From assembly GCF_018069875.1 (NCBI RefSeq), contig NZ_JAGQDF010000007.1:186001-250000 (forward strand): 64,000 nucleotides of DNA, read 5' to 3'. How positions within the stretch are numbered: the first letter of the stretch is position 1; every line of letters begins with the position of its first letter. The translations under genes were made by a program, and so were the position numbers. The notes under the pieces were generated by a model. That model did not search any database and had not been told where the DNA came from. It worked only from the letters and a program-made list of their open reading frames with translations. Positions 1-11,610 of the stretch are shown here, one piece after another. Source of the stretch: Ideonella alba (GTDB taxonomy: Bacteria > Pseudomonadota > Gammaproteobacteria > Burkholderiales > Burkholderiaceae_C).

Positions 1-112
1 GCCGACGGTGCGCGCGTTGCTGTCCCACCACGGGTTCACCGAGGTGCAGTCGCGGCAGGACCTCGCCGGTCATGCGCGCTGCAGCGGCGGCCGCTGGCCG
101 GCTACAGACTGA
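1..112 (+). CDS. prmC: PrmC (HemK) release factor glutamine methyltransferase, C-terminal end only
   Basis: The frame starting at base 2 is open from the window edge to a TGA at 110-112. It encodes the last 36 residues, including HHGFTEVQSRQDLAGHARC and a final GGRW-type tail. This is the usual end of PrmC, which methylates the glutamine of the GGQ motif of peptide release factors in the cytoplasm. The catalytic NPPY motif lies outside the window. In many betaproteobacteria prmC is followed by grxD and ubiX, as here, which supports the call. The gene is cut by the window edge and is not broken. Confidence 0.8.
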   Translation, partial: PTVRALLSHHGFTEVQSRQDLAGHARCSGGRWPATD

Positions 113-218
113 CACCGACGCTCACGTCGATGCACGCAACAGCAATGTCTCCTGTGCGTTTTTCCGCGCACGCGCTGAACTCATCGGAGTAGCATGGGTC
201 AGACCAAGGAGGTGTCCC

Positions 219-782
219 ATGCGTGCGAACCGCTCCATCACGGTCTGTCTGGCGGCCCTGGCCGCGCTGTCGTCGGCCCAGGCGGCGCCTGTGGGTGACG
301 GTCTGCAACTGACCGAGCCCAGCAGCTGGACCTCCTGGCAAACCCACCTGTCCATCGTCACGGTGTCGCCGCCGGTGCCGGCCAGCCTGGTCAACACGCC
401 GGTGCTGGGCGCGGCGCGTGTCTCCTCCGACCTGTTCTTCGACCTGGGCCGCCTGGGCGACGGGGGCGGTCTGCGCGCCACCGGCGCACTGCTGCTGGGT
501 TCGCGCAGCCTGGCCCTGGGCGCCGCCAGCACCACCACGTTGTGGCGCAGCGTGGGCCTGCCGGACAACCCGGCGGACTCGGCCGCCACGCCCTATGTCG
601 GCGTGGGCTACAGCGCCTGGTGGACGCGCGCTGGCGTGGGCCTGAGCGCCGACCTGGGCCTGATGGCGCAGCGCCCCGGCCAGGGCCTGCGCGCACTGAC
701 CGGCGGCTCCGGCCTGGACAACACGGTGCGGGCCATGCAGCTCTCGCCGGTGTTCCAACTGAACCTGTCCTACGCCTTCTGA
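219..782 (+). CDS. Hypothetical exported protein, possible small outer-membrane beta-barrel
   Basis: The protein has 187 residues. I chose the ATG at 219 because AAGGAGG (205-211) sits just upstream and because a signal peptide starts there (MRANRSITVCLAALAALSSAQA, cleavage near residue 22). The rest is rich in Gly, Ala, Leu and Ser with alternating hydrophobic stretches, and it ends in LNLSYAF, an aromatic C-terminus of the kind recognised by the BAM machinery. It has no cysteines apart from one in the signal peptide. It lies between prmC and grxD, which are often direct neighbours, so it may be a lineage-specific insertion. I do not recognise the family; the barrel idea is inference from composition and the C-terminal Phe. 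Confidence 0.65.
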   Translation: MRANRSITVCLAALAALSSAQAAPVGDGLQLTEPSSWTSWQTHLSIVTVSPPVPASLVNTPVLGAARVSSDLFFDLGRLGDGGGLRATGALLLGSRSLALGAASTTTLWRSVGLPDNPADSAATPYVGVGYSAWWTRAGVGLSADLGLMAQRPGQGLRALTGGSGLDNTVRAMQLSPVFQLNLSYAF

Positions 783-919
783 GCCCCTCAAGCGCAGGCG
801 CGCACAGCGGCGGGTCTCAGACCGTCCGGGCGCAGCCGCGTGAAGCCTTGCCACCGCCGCGGGCTCGGCGGATGTCGGACAATCCAGGGATTGCTCCAAC
901 TCCCCCGAAAGGCTCCCGC

Positions 920-1231
920 ATGAGCGACGTCCAGCAGCGCATCGACCAGATCGTCAAGGGCCACAAGGTGGTCCTGTTCATGAAGGGCACGGCCCAGTTC
1001 CCGATGTGCGGCTTCTCGGGCCGTGCGGTCCAGGTGCTGAAGGCCTGTGGCGTGAACCAGCTCCACACCGTCAACGTCCTCGAGGACGAGGAGATCCGCC
1101 AGGGCATCAAGGAATACGCCAACTGGCCGACCATCCCGCAGCTCTACATCAACGGCGAGTTCGTCGGCGGCTCGGACATCATGATGGAGATGTACCAGGC
1201 GGGCGAGTTGCAGCAGGCCCTGGCCGCCTGA
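920..1231 (+). CDS. grxD: Monothiol glutaredoxin Grx4 family
   Basis: The protein has 103 residues, normal for single-domain monothiol glutaredoxins. The CGFS active site is at residues 30-33. Other family marks are VVLFMKGT before it, the WPTIPQLYI segment and GGSDI in the glutathione-binding region. Family members bind a [2Fe-2S] cluster as glutathione-bridged dimers and pass it to apoproteins, with BolA partners. The ATG at 920 follows a purine-rich stretch (CGAAAGG at 907-913). The gene is 4 nt upstream of ubiX and probably cotranscribed with it and prmC. Confidence 0.95.
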   Translation: MSDVQQRIDQIVKGHKVVLFMKGTAQFPMCGFSGRAVQVLKACGVNQLHTVNVLEDEEIRQGIKEYANWPTIPQLYINGEFVGGSDIMMEMYQAGELQQALAA

Positions 1232-1235
1232 TCCC

Positions 1236-1817
1236 ATGAGTGAGCGCGCCGGCCGCCCGGCCCGGGTGATCGTCGGCCTGACCGGCGCATCCGGGGCCGT
1301 CTATGGCGTGCGGCTGCTGCAACGCCTGAAGGCCCTGGGGGCGCAGACCCATCTGGTGTGCACGCCGGCCGGTCTGCTCAATGTCCACCATGAGCTGGGT
1401 CTGGACCGCGAGGCGCTGTCGGCGCTGGCGCACCAGAGCCATGGCATCGGCGAGGTGGGGGCCTGCATCGCCAGCGGCAGCTTCGCCGTTGATGCCATGG
1501 TCATCGCGCCCTGCACGATGAAGACGCTGGCCGCGGTGGCGCATGGCTTCGGCGACAACCTGCTGACCCGCGCCGCCGATGTCACGTTGAAGGAGCGCCG
1601 CCGACTGGTGCTGATGGTGCGCGAAACGCCCTTCAACCTGGCCCACCTGCGCAACATGACCGCCGTCACCGAGATGGGCGGCATCATCTTCCCGCCGCTG
1701 CCGGCCTTCTACCACCGGCCCGCCAGCATCGATGAGCTGGTGGACGACACGGTGGAGCGGGCGATCGAGCTGCTGGCGCTGGACCTGGCCGCGCCCAGGC
1801 GCTGGGCCGGGCTCTGA
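1236..1817 (+). CDS. ubiX: UbiX flavin prenyltransferase
   Basis: The protein has 193 residues, a standard length. It opens with the FMN-binding GLTGASGAVYG loop (residues 14-24) and keeps the CTMKTLAAVAHGFGDNLL segment and the RETPFN motif near residue 130. UbiX prenylates FMN to make the prenylated cofactor of UbiD, which decarboxylates an aromatic ring during ubiquinone synthesis. It follows grxD by 4 nt. Its stop codon abuts that of the convergent transglycosylase gene with no spacer. The aromatic decarboxylase accessory Pad1 is a close homologue, but this context favours the ubiquinone role. Confidence 0.93.
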   Translation: MSERAGRPARVIVGLTGASGAVYGVRLLQRLKALGAQTHLVCTPAGLLNVHHELGLDREALSALAHQSHGIGEVGACIASGSFAVDAMVIAPCTMKTLAAVAHGFGDNLLTRAADVTLKERRRLVLMVRETPFNLAHLRNMTAVTEMGGIIFPPLPAFYHRPASIDELVDDTVERAIELLALDLAAPRRWAGL

Positions 1818-2447
1818 TCAGGCCGGCAGCAGCCACTGGCGGCGTGCCGCCATCACCATGTCCGGGTACTCGGCGCGGCCGCGGCTGCCGTTGTAGCGGC
1901 CCAGCGCGAAGAACAGGTCGCCCTGCTCGCGCTCCAGGTAGTGGCGCAGGATCACGCAGCCAAAGCGCAGGTTGACCTGCATATGGAAGAGCTTGGCCAC
2001 GTCGCCGTCGCCGATCAGCCGCGCCCAGAAGGGCATCACCTGGGTGTAGCCGCGCGCGCCCGCGACGCTGACCGCGTACTTGCGAAAACCGCTCTCCACC
2101 TGCACCAGGCCCAGCATCAGCGCCGGCTCCAGCGCCGCGCGCTTGCTCTCGTACCAGAGGGTGTCCAGGAAATCGGAGCGTGTCTGGAACTCGGCGATGC
2201 GGCGCTTCAGGCGGTCGGCGGCCTGGCCCTTCCAGCGCAGGTAGGCCAGCCGGTCCTCGATGCGGCTGAACTGCGGCGAGGGCGGCGCCGGGTTGGCGAT
2301 CGCGGCCGACAGCGCGGTGCGCACCGAATCGGCCAGCGGCTCCTCGGCCTGTCGGCCGGCGCGGGCCGGGCTGCTCCAGCCCGCCAGCAGCGCCGGAGCG
2401 GCCAGCAGCGCGCGGCGCGTGAGCCCGGCCGCGTGCGGGCCCGTCAT
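1818..2447 (-). CDS. Lytic transglycosylase domain protein (SLT family)
   Basis: The protein has 209 residues. It starts with an RR-containing export signal ([21 protein letters not shown], residues 10-30) that could be Tat or Sec. The SLT fold follows: the catalytic Glu is E118 in [10 protein letters not shown], then [17 protein letters not shown], and the late GRYNGSRGR motif. It should cleave peptidoglycan glycan strands in the periplasm, leaving 1,6-anhydromuramic ends. Its start codon overlaps the 3' end of proS by 4 nt, so the two are probably cotranscribed and translationally coupled. A transglycosylase after proS is common in Burkholderiales. Confidence 0.9.
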   Translation of the reverse strand: MTGPHAAGLTRRALLAAPALLAGWSSPARAGRQAEEPLADSVRTALSAAIANPAPPSPQFSRIEDRLAYLRWKGQAADRLKRRIAEFQTRSDFLDTLWYESKRAALEPALMLGLVQVESGFRKYAVSVAGARGYTQVMPFWARLIGDGDVAKLFHMQVNLRFGCVILRHYLEREQGDLFFALGRYNGSRGRAEYPDMVMAARRQWLLPA

Positions 2448-4189
2448 GCGCCCAGCCGCGCCTTCACCGCCGCCGCCACCTCGGCCAGCGCCAGCTTGCT
2501 GGCCTCGGCCTCGCGCCGGCCCTGCACCTCGACCAGGCCCTCCTTCAGGCCACGGTCAGACAGCACCACGCGCTGCGGCACGCCGATCAGTTCCCAGTCG
2601 GCGAACATCGCGCCGGGGCGCTCGCCGCGGTCGTCCAGGATGGCGTCCACGCCCAGCGCCAGCAGCTCGGCATGCAGCGCATCGGCCGCCGCCTTGACCT
2701 CGGCCGAGCGGTCGTAGCCGATCGGGCAGATCGCCACCTGGAAAGGGGCGATGCTGGCCGGCCAGATGATGCCGCGGGCGTCGTGGTTCTGCTCGATGGC
2801 GGCGCCCAGGATGCGCGTGACGCCAATGCCATAGCAGCCCATTTCCATCAGCGCCGGCTTGCCGGTCTCGTCCAGGAAGGTGGCGTTCATCGCCTTGGAG
2901 TACTTGGTGCCCAGGTAGAACACATGGCCGACCTCGATGCCGCGTTCGATCGCCAGCACGCCCTTCCCGTCGGGCGAGGGGTCGCCCTCGACGACGTTGC
3001 GGATGTCGGCCACCAGGTCGGGCTCGGGCAGGTCGCGGCCCCAGTTGGCACCGGTGTAGTGGTGGTCCCAGGCGTTGGCGCCACAGACGAAGTCGCTCAT
3101 CTGCGCGACCGTGCGGTCGGCCACGATCTTCACCGGCTGGAGCAGGCCGATCGGACCCAGGTAGCCCGGCTTGCAGCCGAAATGCGCCTCGATCTCGGGC
3201 ACGGTGGCGAAGCGGAAGCCGTTCTTCAGACCATCGAGCTTGCCGACCTTGACCTCGTTCATGTCGTGGTCGCCACGCACCAGCAGCAGCCAGACAGTGG
3301 TCTTGACCACCACGCCGCGCTCATCCAGCTCATCGGTGGCCAGCACCAGGCTCTTGACGGTCTGCTTCAGGTCCAGACCCAGCAGCGCGGCCACGTCGGC
3401 GCAGGTGCTCTTGCCGGGCGTGGGCGTCTTCACCAGCGCCTGGGTGGCGGGGCCGCGCGGCGTGGCGGGCGCCACCGCCTCGGCCAGCTCGATGTTGGCC
3501 GCGTAGTCGCTGGTGGGGCAGTAGATGATCGCGTCCTCGCCGGTCTGGGCGATGACCTGGAACTCGTGGCTGAGGTCGCCACCGATCGCGCCAGTGTCGG
3601 CGGCCACCGCGCGGTAGGTCAGGCCGAAGCGATCGAAGATGCGCTTGTAGGCGGCGAACATCTGCTCGTAGCTCTTCGCGGCGCCGGCCGCGTCGCGGTC
3701 GAAGGAGTAGGCGTCCTTCATCGTGAACTCGCGGCCGCGCATGATGCCGAAGCGCGGCCGGCGCTCGTCACGGAACTTGGTCTGGATGTGGTAGAAATTT
3801 TTCGGCAGCTGCTTGTAGCTGCGCAGCTCCTGGCGGGCGATGTCGGTCACCACCTCTTCGCTGGTGGGCTGGATGATGAAGTCGCGGTCGTGCCGGTCCT
3901 TCACCCGCATCAGCTCGGGGCCCATCTTGTCGAAGCGGCCGGTCTCCTGCCACAGCTCGGCCGGCTGCACCACCGGCATCAGCAGTTCCACCGCGCCGGC
4001 GCGGTTCATCTCGTCGCGGATGATGGCCTCGACCTTGCGGATCACCCGCAGGCCCATCGGCATGTAGTTGTAGATGCCGGCGCCCAGGCGCTTGATCATG
4101 CCGGCACGCATCATCAGCTGGTGGCTGACGACCTCGGCGTCGGCGGGGGCTTCCTTGAGCGTGGAGATGAAGAACTGGGAGGCTTTCAT
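2444..4189 (-). CDS. proS: Prolyl-tRNA synthetase (bacterial type)
   Basis: The protein has 581 residues, the length of the bacterial-type enzyme with an editing insertion. It is a class II synthetase: the N-terminal [19 protein letters not shown], the PTSEE motif (109-112), motif 2 with RDERRPRFG (140-148), the YbaK-like insertion (about 230-400) that hydrolyses Ala-tRNAPro, then GCYGIGVTR and a C-terminal anticodon-binding domain. It charges tRNAPro in the cytoplasm. The start at 4189 matches the family N-terminus. A tRNA-Pro gene lies 5 kb away (9555). Confidence 0.97.
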   Translation of the reverse strand: MKASQFFISTLKEAPADAEVVSHQLMMRAGMIKRLGAGIYNYMPMGLRVIRKVEAIIRDEMNRAGAVELLMPVVQPAELWQETGRFDKMGPELMRVKDRHDRDFIIQPTSEEVVTDIARQELRSYKQLPKNFYHIQTKFRDERRPRFGIMRGREFTMKDAYSFDRDAAGAAKSYEQMFAAYKRIFDRFGLTYRAVAADTGAIGGDLSHEFQVIAQTGEDAIIYCPTSDYAANIELAEAVAPATPRGPATQALVKTPTPGKSTCADVAALLGLDLKQTVKSLVLATDELDERGVVVKTTVWLLLVRGDHDMNEVKVGKLDGLKNGFRFATVPEIEAHFGCKPGYLGPIGLLQPVKIVADRTVAQMSDFVCGANAWDHHYTGANWGRDLPEPDLVADIRNVVEGDPSPDGKGVLAIERGIEVGHVFYLGTKYSKAMNATFLDETGKPALMEMGCYGIGVTRILGAAIEQNHDARGIIWPASIAPFQVAICPIGYDRSAEVKAAADALHAELLALGVDAILDDRGERPGAMFADWELIGVPQRVVLSDRGLKEGLVEVQGRREAEASKLALAEVAAAVKARLGA

Positions 4190-4289
4190 GGGCGTCGGCG
4201 CAATGACCGGCCCCTCGGGAAAGCGAGAACCTGTGCCCGCGCGGCCGCCAGTGCTATATTGATTTCAATTCAAGAATTGGGGTTCGATT
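4190..4289. promoter_or_regulatory. Divergent control region between proS and rppH
   Basis: These 100 nt are AT-richer than their surroundings. On the plus strand TATATT (4255-4260) is a plausible -10 box 29 nt before the rppH start. A short dyad CAATTC-AA-GAATTG (4266-4279) lies at the expected start of the transcript. No good -35 box is visible. The proS promoter must lie in the same interval but I cannot place it. Confidence 0.35.
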
Positions 4290-4886
4290 ATGCTCGACCG
4301 GGAAGGCTACAGGCCCAACGTCGGCATCATCCTGCTCAACGCCCGCAACCAGGTGTTCTGGGGCAAGCGCCTGCGCACCCACTCCTGGCAGTTCCCGCAA
4401 GGGGGCATCAAGTATGGCGAGTCGCCTGAGCAGGCGATGTTCCGCGAGCTGCACGAGGAAGTGGGCTTGCTGCCTGAGCACGTGCAGATCCTGGCGCGCA
4501 CCCGCGACTGGCTGCGCTACAACGTGCCCGACCACTTCATCCGCAAGGATGCACGCGGCCACTACAAGGGCCAGAAGCAGATCTGGTTCCTGCTGCGCCT
4601 GATGGGCCGCGACAGCGACATGAACCTGCGCGCCACCGACCACCCCGAGTTCGACGCCTGGCGCTGGAACGAGTACTGGGTGCCGCTGGACGTGGTGATC
4701 GAGTTCAAGCGCGACGTCTACCAGATGGCGCTGACCGAACTGGCCCGCTACCTGCCACGCGTGAACCACCACAACCGCTACCTGCGCGGCGGCATGCGCC
4801 ACCAGGGCCAGCGCCCCCGCGCCGAGAACGAGCCCGAGCTGCCGCCGGGCGCCACGCTGGAGCCGCCGCCGGAGCAGGCGGCCTGA
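4290..4886 (+). CDS. rppH: RNA 5' pyrophosphohydrolase RppH (Nudix)
   Basis: The protein has 198 residues. The complete Nudix box occupies residues 38-60 (G38, E44, RELHEEVG 52-59). The N-terminus [17 protein letters not shown] and the WQFPQGGI segment are typical of RppH/NudH. It removes pyrophosphate from the 5' triphosphate end of mRNA and so starts RNase E-dependent decay. The Pro/Glu-rich C-terminal tail after about residue 165 is disordered-looking, as in many betaproteobacterial homologues. It is divergent from proS and its 3' end runs into the structured repeat at 4890. Confidence 0.94.
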   Translation: MLDREGYRPNVGIILLNARNQVFWGKRLRTHSWQFPQGGIKYGESPEQAMFRELHEEVGLLPEHVQILARTRDWLRYNVPDHFIRKDARGHYKGQKQIWFLLRLMGRDSDMNLRATDHPEFDAWRWNEYWVPLDVVIEFKRDVYQMALTELARYLPRVNHHNRYLRGGMRHQGQRPRAENEPELPPGATLEPPPEQAA

Positions 4887-4889
4887 GCC

Positions 4890-5053
4890 GCGCTCGGTTG
4901 TGGCTGCGGCCCGGCCCTGCGGGCCTTCACGTCTGCTCCGCAGACATGAGCCTGCGCCGCAACCCTGGCCGCGCCGCGCTGGGTTGTGGCTGCGGCCCGG
5001 CCCTGCGGGCCTTCACGTCCGCTGCGCGGACATGAGCCTGCGCCGCAACCTGG
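4890..5053. repeat. Two-copy tandem structured repeat, period 86 nt
   Basis: Copy 1 spans 4890-4975 and copy 2 starts at 4976, with the first 78 nt or so nearly identical. Each copy can fold as an outer stem (GGTTGTGGC with GCCGCAACC, one G-U pair) around two inner hairpins: GGCCCG/CGGGCC and a second with arms GTCTG/CAGAC in copy 1. In copy 2 the second hairpin reads GTCCG/CGGAC, so both arms changed and pairing is kept. It fills the gap between the convergent rppH and proB genes. It resembles a REP/BIME-like intergenic element, but no transposase is nearby and I cannot name the family. Confidence 0.75.
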
Positions 5054-5080
5054 TCCTGGCCTCAGGCCAGGACCAGGTTG
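5046..5080. terminator. Perfect 16-bp inverted repeat across the proB stop codon
   Basis: The arms are 5046-5061 and 5065-5080, perfectly complementary, with the 3-nt loop exactly at the reversed proB stop codon (5062-5064). The right arm encodes the last residues of ProB (NLVLA). The left arm overlaps the end of repeat copy 2. The hairpin is very strong, but neither side has a U run, so termination would be atypical; stabilising the 3' end or blocking convergent transcription are alternatives. Confidence 0.5.
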
Positions 5081-6183
5081 TCCCGGTGGATCAGTTCCGG
5101 TTCGTTGGCAAAGCCCAGCAGTCCCTCGATCTGTGAGGAAGGTTTGCGGGCGATGAGGCGGGCCTCGGTGCTGGCGTAGTTCGACAGCCCGCGGGCGATC
5201 TCGGCGCCGGCGGCGTTGCGCACGGCGATGACGTCGCCGCGGTGGAATTCGCCCTCCACCTCGACCACGCCGATCGGCAGCAGGCTCTTGCCTTCCTCGC
5301 GCAGCTTGATGACGGCGCCATCGTCCACCCGCACCGCGCCGCGCAACTGCAGGTGATCGGCCATCCACTGCTTGCGCGCCGCCAGCTTGGGTGTGCCGGC
5401 CAGCAGCGCGGTGCCGATCGGCTCGCCAGCAGCCAGGCGCAGCAGCGCGTCGGGCTCGCGGCCCCAGGCGATCACGGTGCTGGCGCCGCTGCCGGCGGCG
5501 CGCTTGGCGGCCAGGATCTTGGTGATCATCCCGCCGGTGCCCACGCGCGAGCCGGCGCCGCCGGCCATCTGCTCGAGCGCCGGGTCGCCGGCCTGGGCGA
5601 CGTCGACAAAGCGGGCGTCGGGGTTGCTGCGCGGGTCGGCGGTGTACAGGCCGCGCTGGTCGGTCAGGATCACCAGCGCGTCGGCCTCGACCAGGTTGGC
5701 CACCAGCGCGCCGAGGGTGTCGTTGTCGCCGAACTTGATCTCGTCGTTGACGACGGTGTCGTTCTCGTTGATGACCGGGATGACCTTCAGGCCCAGCAGC
5801 GTCAGCAGCGTCGAGCGGGCGTTCAGGTAGCGCTCACGGTCGGCCAGGTCGGCGTGGGTGAGCAGCACCTGGGCGCTGCCCATGCCATGCTCGCTGAGCA
5901 GGCGCTCGTACATCTGCACCAGGCCCATCTGGCCCACTGCGGCCGCGGCCTGCAGCTCATGCAGTTCCTTGGGCCGGGTGCGCCAGCCCAGGCGCTTCAT
6001 GCCCTCGGCGATCGCGCCGGAGGAGACCATCACCACCTCACGGCCCTGGTGGGCCAGCGCGGCGAGCTGGCGGCACCAGTTGCCGATGGCCTCGGCATCG
6101 ACGCCCTTGCCCTCGTTGGTGACCAGGCTGGAGCCGACCTTGACGACGATGCGCCGGGCGTTCTTCAGGGGACCTTCGCTCAT
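5062..6183 (-). CDS. proB: Glutamate 5-kinase
   Basis: The protein has 373 residues. The amino acid kinase domain begins with [16 protein letters not shown] and includes the [16 protein letters not shown] and [20 protein letters not shown] motifs (substrate and Mg-ATP binding). A C-terminal PUA domain covers about the last 85 residues. It phosphorylates glutamate, the first and feedback-inhibited step of proline synthesis. I chose the ATG at 6183 because it matches the family N-terminus; the open frame extends further upstream without conserved content. It lies 7 nt after obgE, the common rplU-rpmA-obgE-proB order. proA is not in the window. Confidence 0.95.
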   Translation of the reverse strand: MSEGPLKNARRIVVKVGSSLVTNEGKGVDAEAIGNWCRQLAALAHQGREVVMVSSGAIAEGMKRLGWRTRPKELHELQAAAAVGQMGLVQMYERLLSEHGMGSAQVLLTHADLADRERYLNARSTLLTLLGLKVIPVINENDTVVNDEIKFGDNDTLGALVANLVEADALVILTDQRGLYTADPRSNPDARFVDVAQAGDPALEQMAGGAGSRVGTGGMITKILAAKRAAGSGASTVIAWGREPDALLRLAAGEPIGTALLAGTPKLAARKQWMADHLQLRGAVRVDDGAVIKLREEGKSLLPIGVVEVEGEFHRGDVIAVRNAAGAEIARGLSNYASTEARLIARKPSSQIEGLLGFANEPELIHRDNLVLA

Positions 6184-6190
6184 CGGCGCA

Positions 6191-7913
<1,723 letters not shown>

Positions 7914-7939
7914 GGTTCAGTGCTCCTGGATGATGCCGA

Positions 7940-8251
7940 TCAGGCGGTGATGCCGGTGATCGACAGCTCGGTGAAGTTCTGGCGGTGACCGCCGTGCTTC
8001 TGGTAGTGCTTGCGGCGACGCATCTTGAAGATGCGGACCTTGTCATGACGACCGTGCGCCACGACGGTGGCCTTCACGCTGGCACCGCTCACCAGAGGAG
8101 CACCGACCGTCAGATCCGCGCCGTTGCCCACGGCCAGCACCTGATCGATCACCACTTCCTGGCCAACGTCCGCAGCAATCTGTTCTACCTTGATCTTCTC
8201 GCCGACGGCAACTTTGTATTGCTTGCCACCGGTTTTTACGACCGCGTACAT
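7940..8251 (-). CDS. rplU: 50S ribosomal protein L21
   Basis: The protein has 103 residues. It begins [20 protein letters not shown], the conserved L21 start, and ends with the basic [14 protein letters not shown] 23S rRNA-binding segment. The ATG at 8251 is preceded on its strand by AAGGGTCCTT, a reasonable ribosome binding site. First gene of the rplU-rpmA-obgE-proB cluster. Confidence 0.98.
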   Translation of the reverse strand: MYAVVKTGGKQYKVAVGEKIKVEQIAADVGQEVVIDQVLAVGNGADLTVGAPLVSGASVKATVVAHGRHDKVRIFKMRRRKHYQKHGGHRQNFTELSITGITA

Positions 8252-8412
8252 AAGGACCCTTTGCAAAATGCCCGCTGAAACCTTTGCGCACCGCTCACCG
8301 CGCCAGCACAAACCGCGCCCTGCGCCACAAGCAGTTTCCAACGTTCTTGCGGATTCACCCGAACCATTCGGGCGAAGCCGGGCATTCTAGCACGTCAGGC
8401 CATCGCGTGCCA
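8252..8412 (-). promoter_or_regulatory. Predicted promoter and leader of the rplU cluster
   Basis: On the minus strand TAGAAT (8389 down to 8384) is a good -10 box. TGGCAC, 17 nt upstream (8412-8407), is a weak -35 box. Transcription would start near 8377, giving a leader of about 125 nt. Right at its 5' end is a dyad CCCGAA-CCA-TTCGGG (8358-8372) able to form a 6-bp hairpin. Leaders of ribosomal protein transcripts often carry autoregulatory structure, but nothing here proves that. Confidence 0.45.
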
Positions 8413-8477
8413 GAGCCCCTGCGGGGATCCGCCGGGCGGCGGCTGCGCCACGCCCTGCGGCTGCCTCCGCGCGTTCC

Positions 8478-8483
8478 TATAAT
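8478..8483 (+). promoter_or_regulatory. Consensus -10 box upstream of ispB
   Basis: A perfect TATAAT sits in GC-rich sequence 31 nt before the chosen GTG start. No clear -35 hexamer is visible at 16-18 nt. The expected transcript start (about 8490) rules against translation starting much upstream of 8493. Confidence 0.5.
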
Positions 8484-8513
8484 CTGCGACTTTTGTCTCG
8501 CCGACGCCGTACC

Positions 8514-9530
8514 GTGACCGCCAGCCCCCCGTTGCCCGACACCGACGCCCGCGCGGCCAACGCCTCGGCGTCCGCCCCGGCCGACCCGATGGCCGCGGCC
8601 ATGGCGCGCGTGGACGAGGTGATCCGCCAGCGCCTGTCGTCGGACGTGGCGCTGATCGAGCAGATCTCGCACTACATCATCGGCGCCGGCGGCAAGCGCA
8701 TCCGGCCGCGCCTGGTGCTGCTGTTCGCCCAGGGCCTGGGTTACGAAGGGCCGCAGGCCGACGAGCTGGCGGCGACGGTGGAGTTCATCCACACCGCCAC
8801 GCTGCTGCACGATGACGTGGTCGACGAGTCCTCGCTGCGCCGCGGCCGCCAGACCGCCAACGCGATGTTCGGCAACGCCGCCAGCGTGCTGGTGGGCGAC
8901 TTCCTGTACTCGCGCGCCTTCCAGATGATGGTCTCGGTCAACCGCATGCGGGTGCTGGAGGTGCTGGCCGACGCCACCAACGTGATCGCCGAGGGCGAGG
9001 TGCTGCAGCTGATGAACATGCACGACCCCGACACCACGGTCGAGGACTACCTGCGCGTCATCCGCTTCAAGACCGCCAAGCTCTTCGAGGCCAGCGCCCG
9101 CTTGGGCGCGGTGGTGGCCGACGCCGATCCGACCATCGAGGAAGCCTGCGCCGATTACGGCCGCGCGCTGGGCACCGCCTTCCAGCTGGTCGACGACCTG
9201 CTTGATTACGAGGGCGACCGCGAGGCGCTGGGCAAGAACGTCGGCGACGATCTGCGCGAGGGCAAGCCCACGCTGCCGCTGCTGTTCGCGATGGACCACG
9301 GCACCGACGAGCAGCGCCAGCTGATCCGCCACGCCATCGAGCACGGCGAGGTCGAGCGCCTGCCGGAGATCATCGCCATCGTGCGCGCCACCGGCGCGAT
9401 CGAGGCCACCCGCCAGGCCGCCCGCGACGAGGCCGAACGGGCCCGCGCCTGCTTGTCGGCCCTGCCGGCGTCAGAAGCGAAAATTTTTCTGCTAGAATTA
9501 GCGGCTCGATCGGTTGAGCGCTCTTCCTGA
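8514..9530 (+). CDS. ispB: Polyprenyl (octaprenyl) diphosphate synthase
   Basis: The protein has 338 residues from the GTG at 8514; a TTG at 8493 would add seven residues but lies almost on the predicted transcript start. It is a trans-isoprenyl diphosphate synthase: GGKRIRPRLVLL, the first Asp-rich motif LLHDDVVDESSLRRG and the second LVDDLLDYEGD, then NVGDDLREGKPTLPLL. It makes the C40 side chain used in ubiquinone. It is divergent from rplU, the normal bacterial arrangement. Its last codons overlap a probable tRNA promoter. Confidence 0.93.
   Translation: MTASPPLPDTDARAANASASAPADPMAAAMARVDEVIRQRLSSDVALIEQISHYIIGAGGKRIRPRLVLLFAQGLGYEGPQADELAATVEFIHTATLLHDDVVDESSLRRGRQTANAMFGNAASVLVGDFLYSRAFQMMVSVNRMRVLEVLADATNVIAEGEVLQLMNMHDPDTTVEDYLRVIRFKTAKLFEASARLGAVVADADPTIEEACADYGRALGTAFQLVDDLLDYEGDREALGKNVGDDLREGKPTLPLLFAMDHGTDEQRQLIRHAIEHGEVERLPEIIAIVRATGAIEATRQAARDEAERARACLSALPASEAKIFLLELAARSVERSS
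9493..9498 (+). promoter_or_regulatory. Probable -10 box for tRNA-Pro inside the 3' end of ispB
   Basis: TAGAAT lies in an AT-rich island (about 9479-9501) inside very GC-rich coding sequence, 57 nt before the tRNA. The -35 position (GTCAGA, 9470-9475) is only partly matching. The codons here encode KIFLLELAARS, so the promoter is embedded in the coding sequence. Confidence 0.4.
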
Positions 9531-9554
9531 GCCGCACCAAGACCAGTTCGACAT

Positions 9555-9631
9555 CGGGGTGTAGCTTAGCCTGGTAGAGCGCTACGTTCGGGACGTAGAG
9601 GCCGGAGGTTCGAATCCTCTCACCCCGACCA
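9555..9631 (+). tRNA. tRNA-Pro (anticodon CGG)
   Basis: It is 77 nt long with an encoded CCA. The acceptor stem CGGGGTG pairs with CACCCCG. The anticodon stem CTACG/CGTAG encloses TTCGGGA, which places CGG at the anticodon and reads CCG codons. The T arm GGAGG-TTCGAAT-CCTCT is canonical. CCG is likely a heavily used Pro codon at this GC content. It begins 24 nt after the ispB stop. Confidence 0.96.
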
Positions 9632-9643
9632 GGATCTTCTTCG

Positions 9644-9676
9644 AAGCCTCGGCCCCCGCCGGGGCTTCGTCGTTTT
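9644..9676 (+). terminator. Intrinsic terminator after tRNA-Pro
   Basis: The stem 9644-9653 / 9658-9667 has 10 bp with one G-U pair and a 4-nt loop. The tail CGTCGTTTT follows. The block GGGGCTTCGTCGTTT is then repeated at 9678-9692, giving a second possible release point. Confidence 0.65.
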
Positions 9677-9859
9677 CGGGGCTTCGTCGTTTCTGCCCCA
9701 CCCTGGACCCCGGGGCGGCGGGCAAAAGGCATGCCGGGGCGCCGCCTGTGGCGGCAGCGGTCACGGACCGCGGTACGATCAAGCGTTTGCAAGCCCGGCT
9801 GGGCCTTGCCGTGTATCCCATGGCGCGGCCCGGCACCTCTTTCCAGCAGCCCAGCGTCC

Positions 9860-11578
<1,719 letters not shown>

Positions 11579-11610
11579 TCCGACCGACATACGAGACCGC
11601 CGGAGGCGCA

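Noticed and set aside
2672..4429. 585-codon open frame opposite proS
   Set aside because: High GC makes long antisense frames common. Its composition is His/Leu/Val-rich with no domain, and proS is certain.
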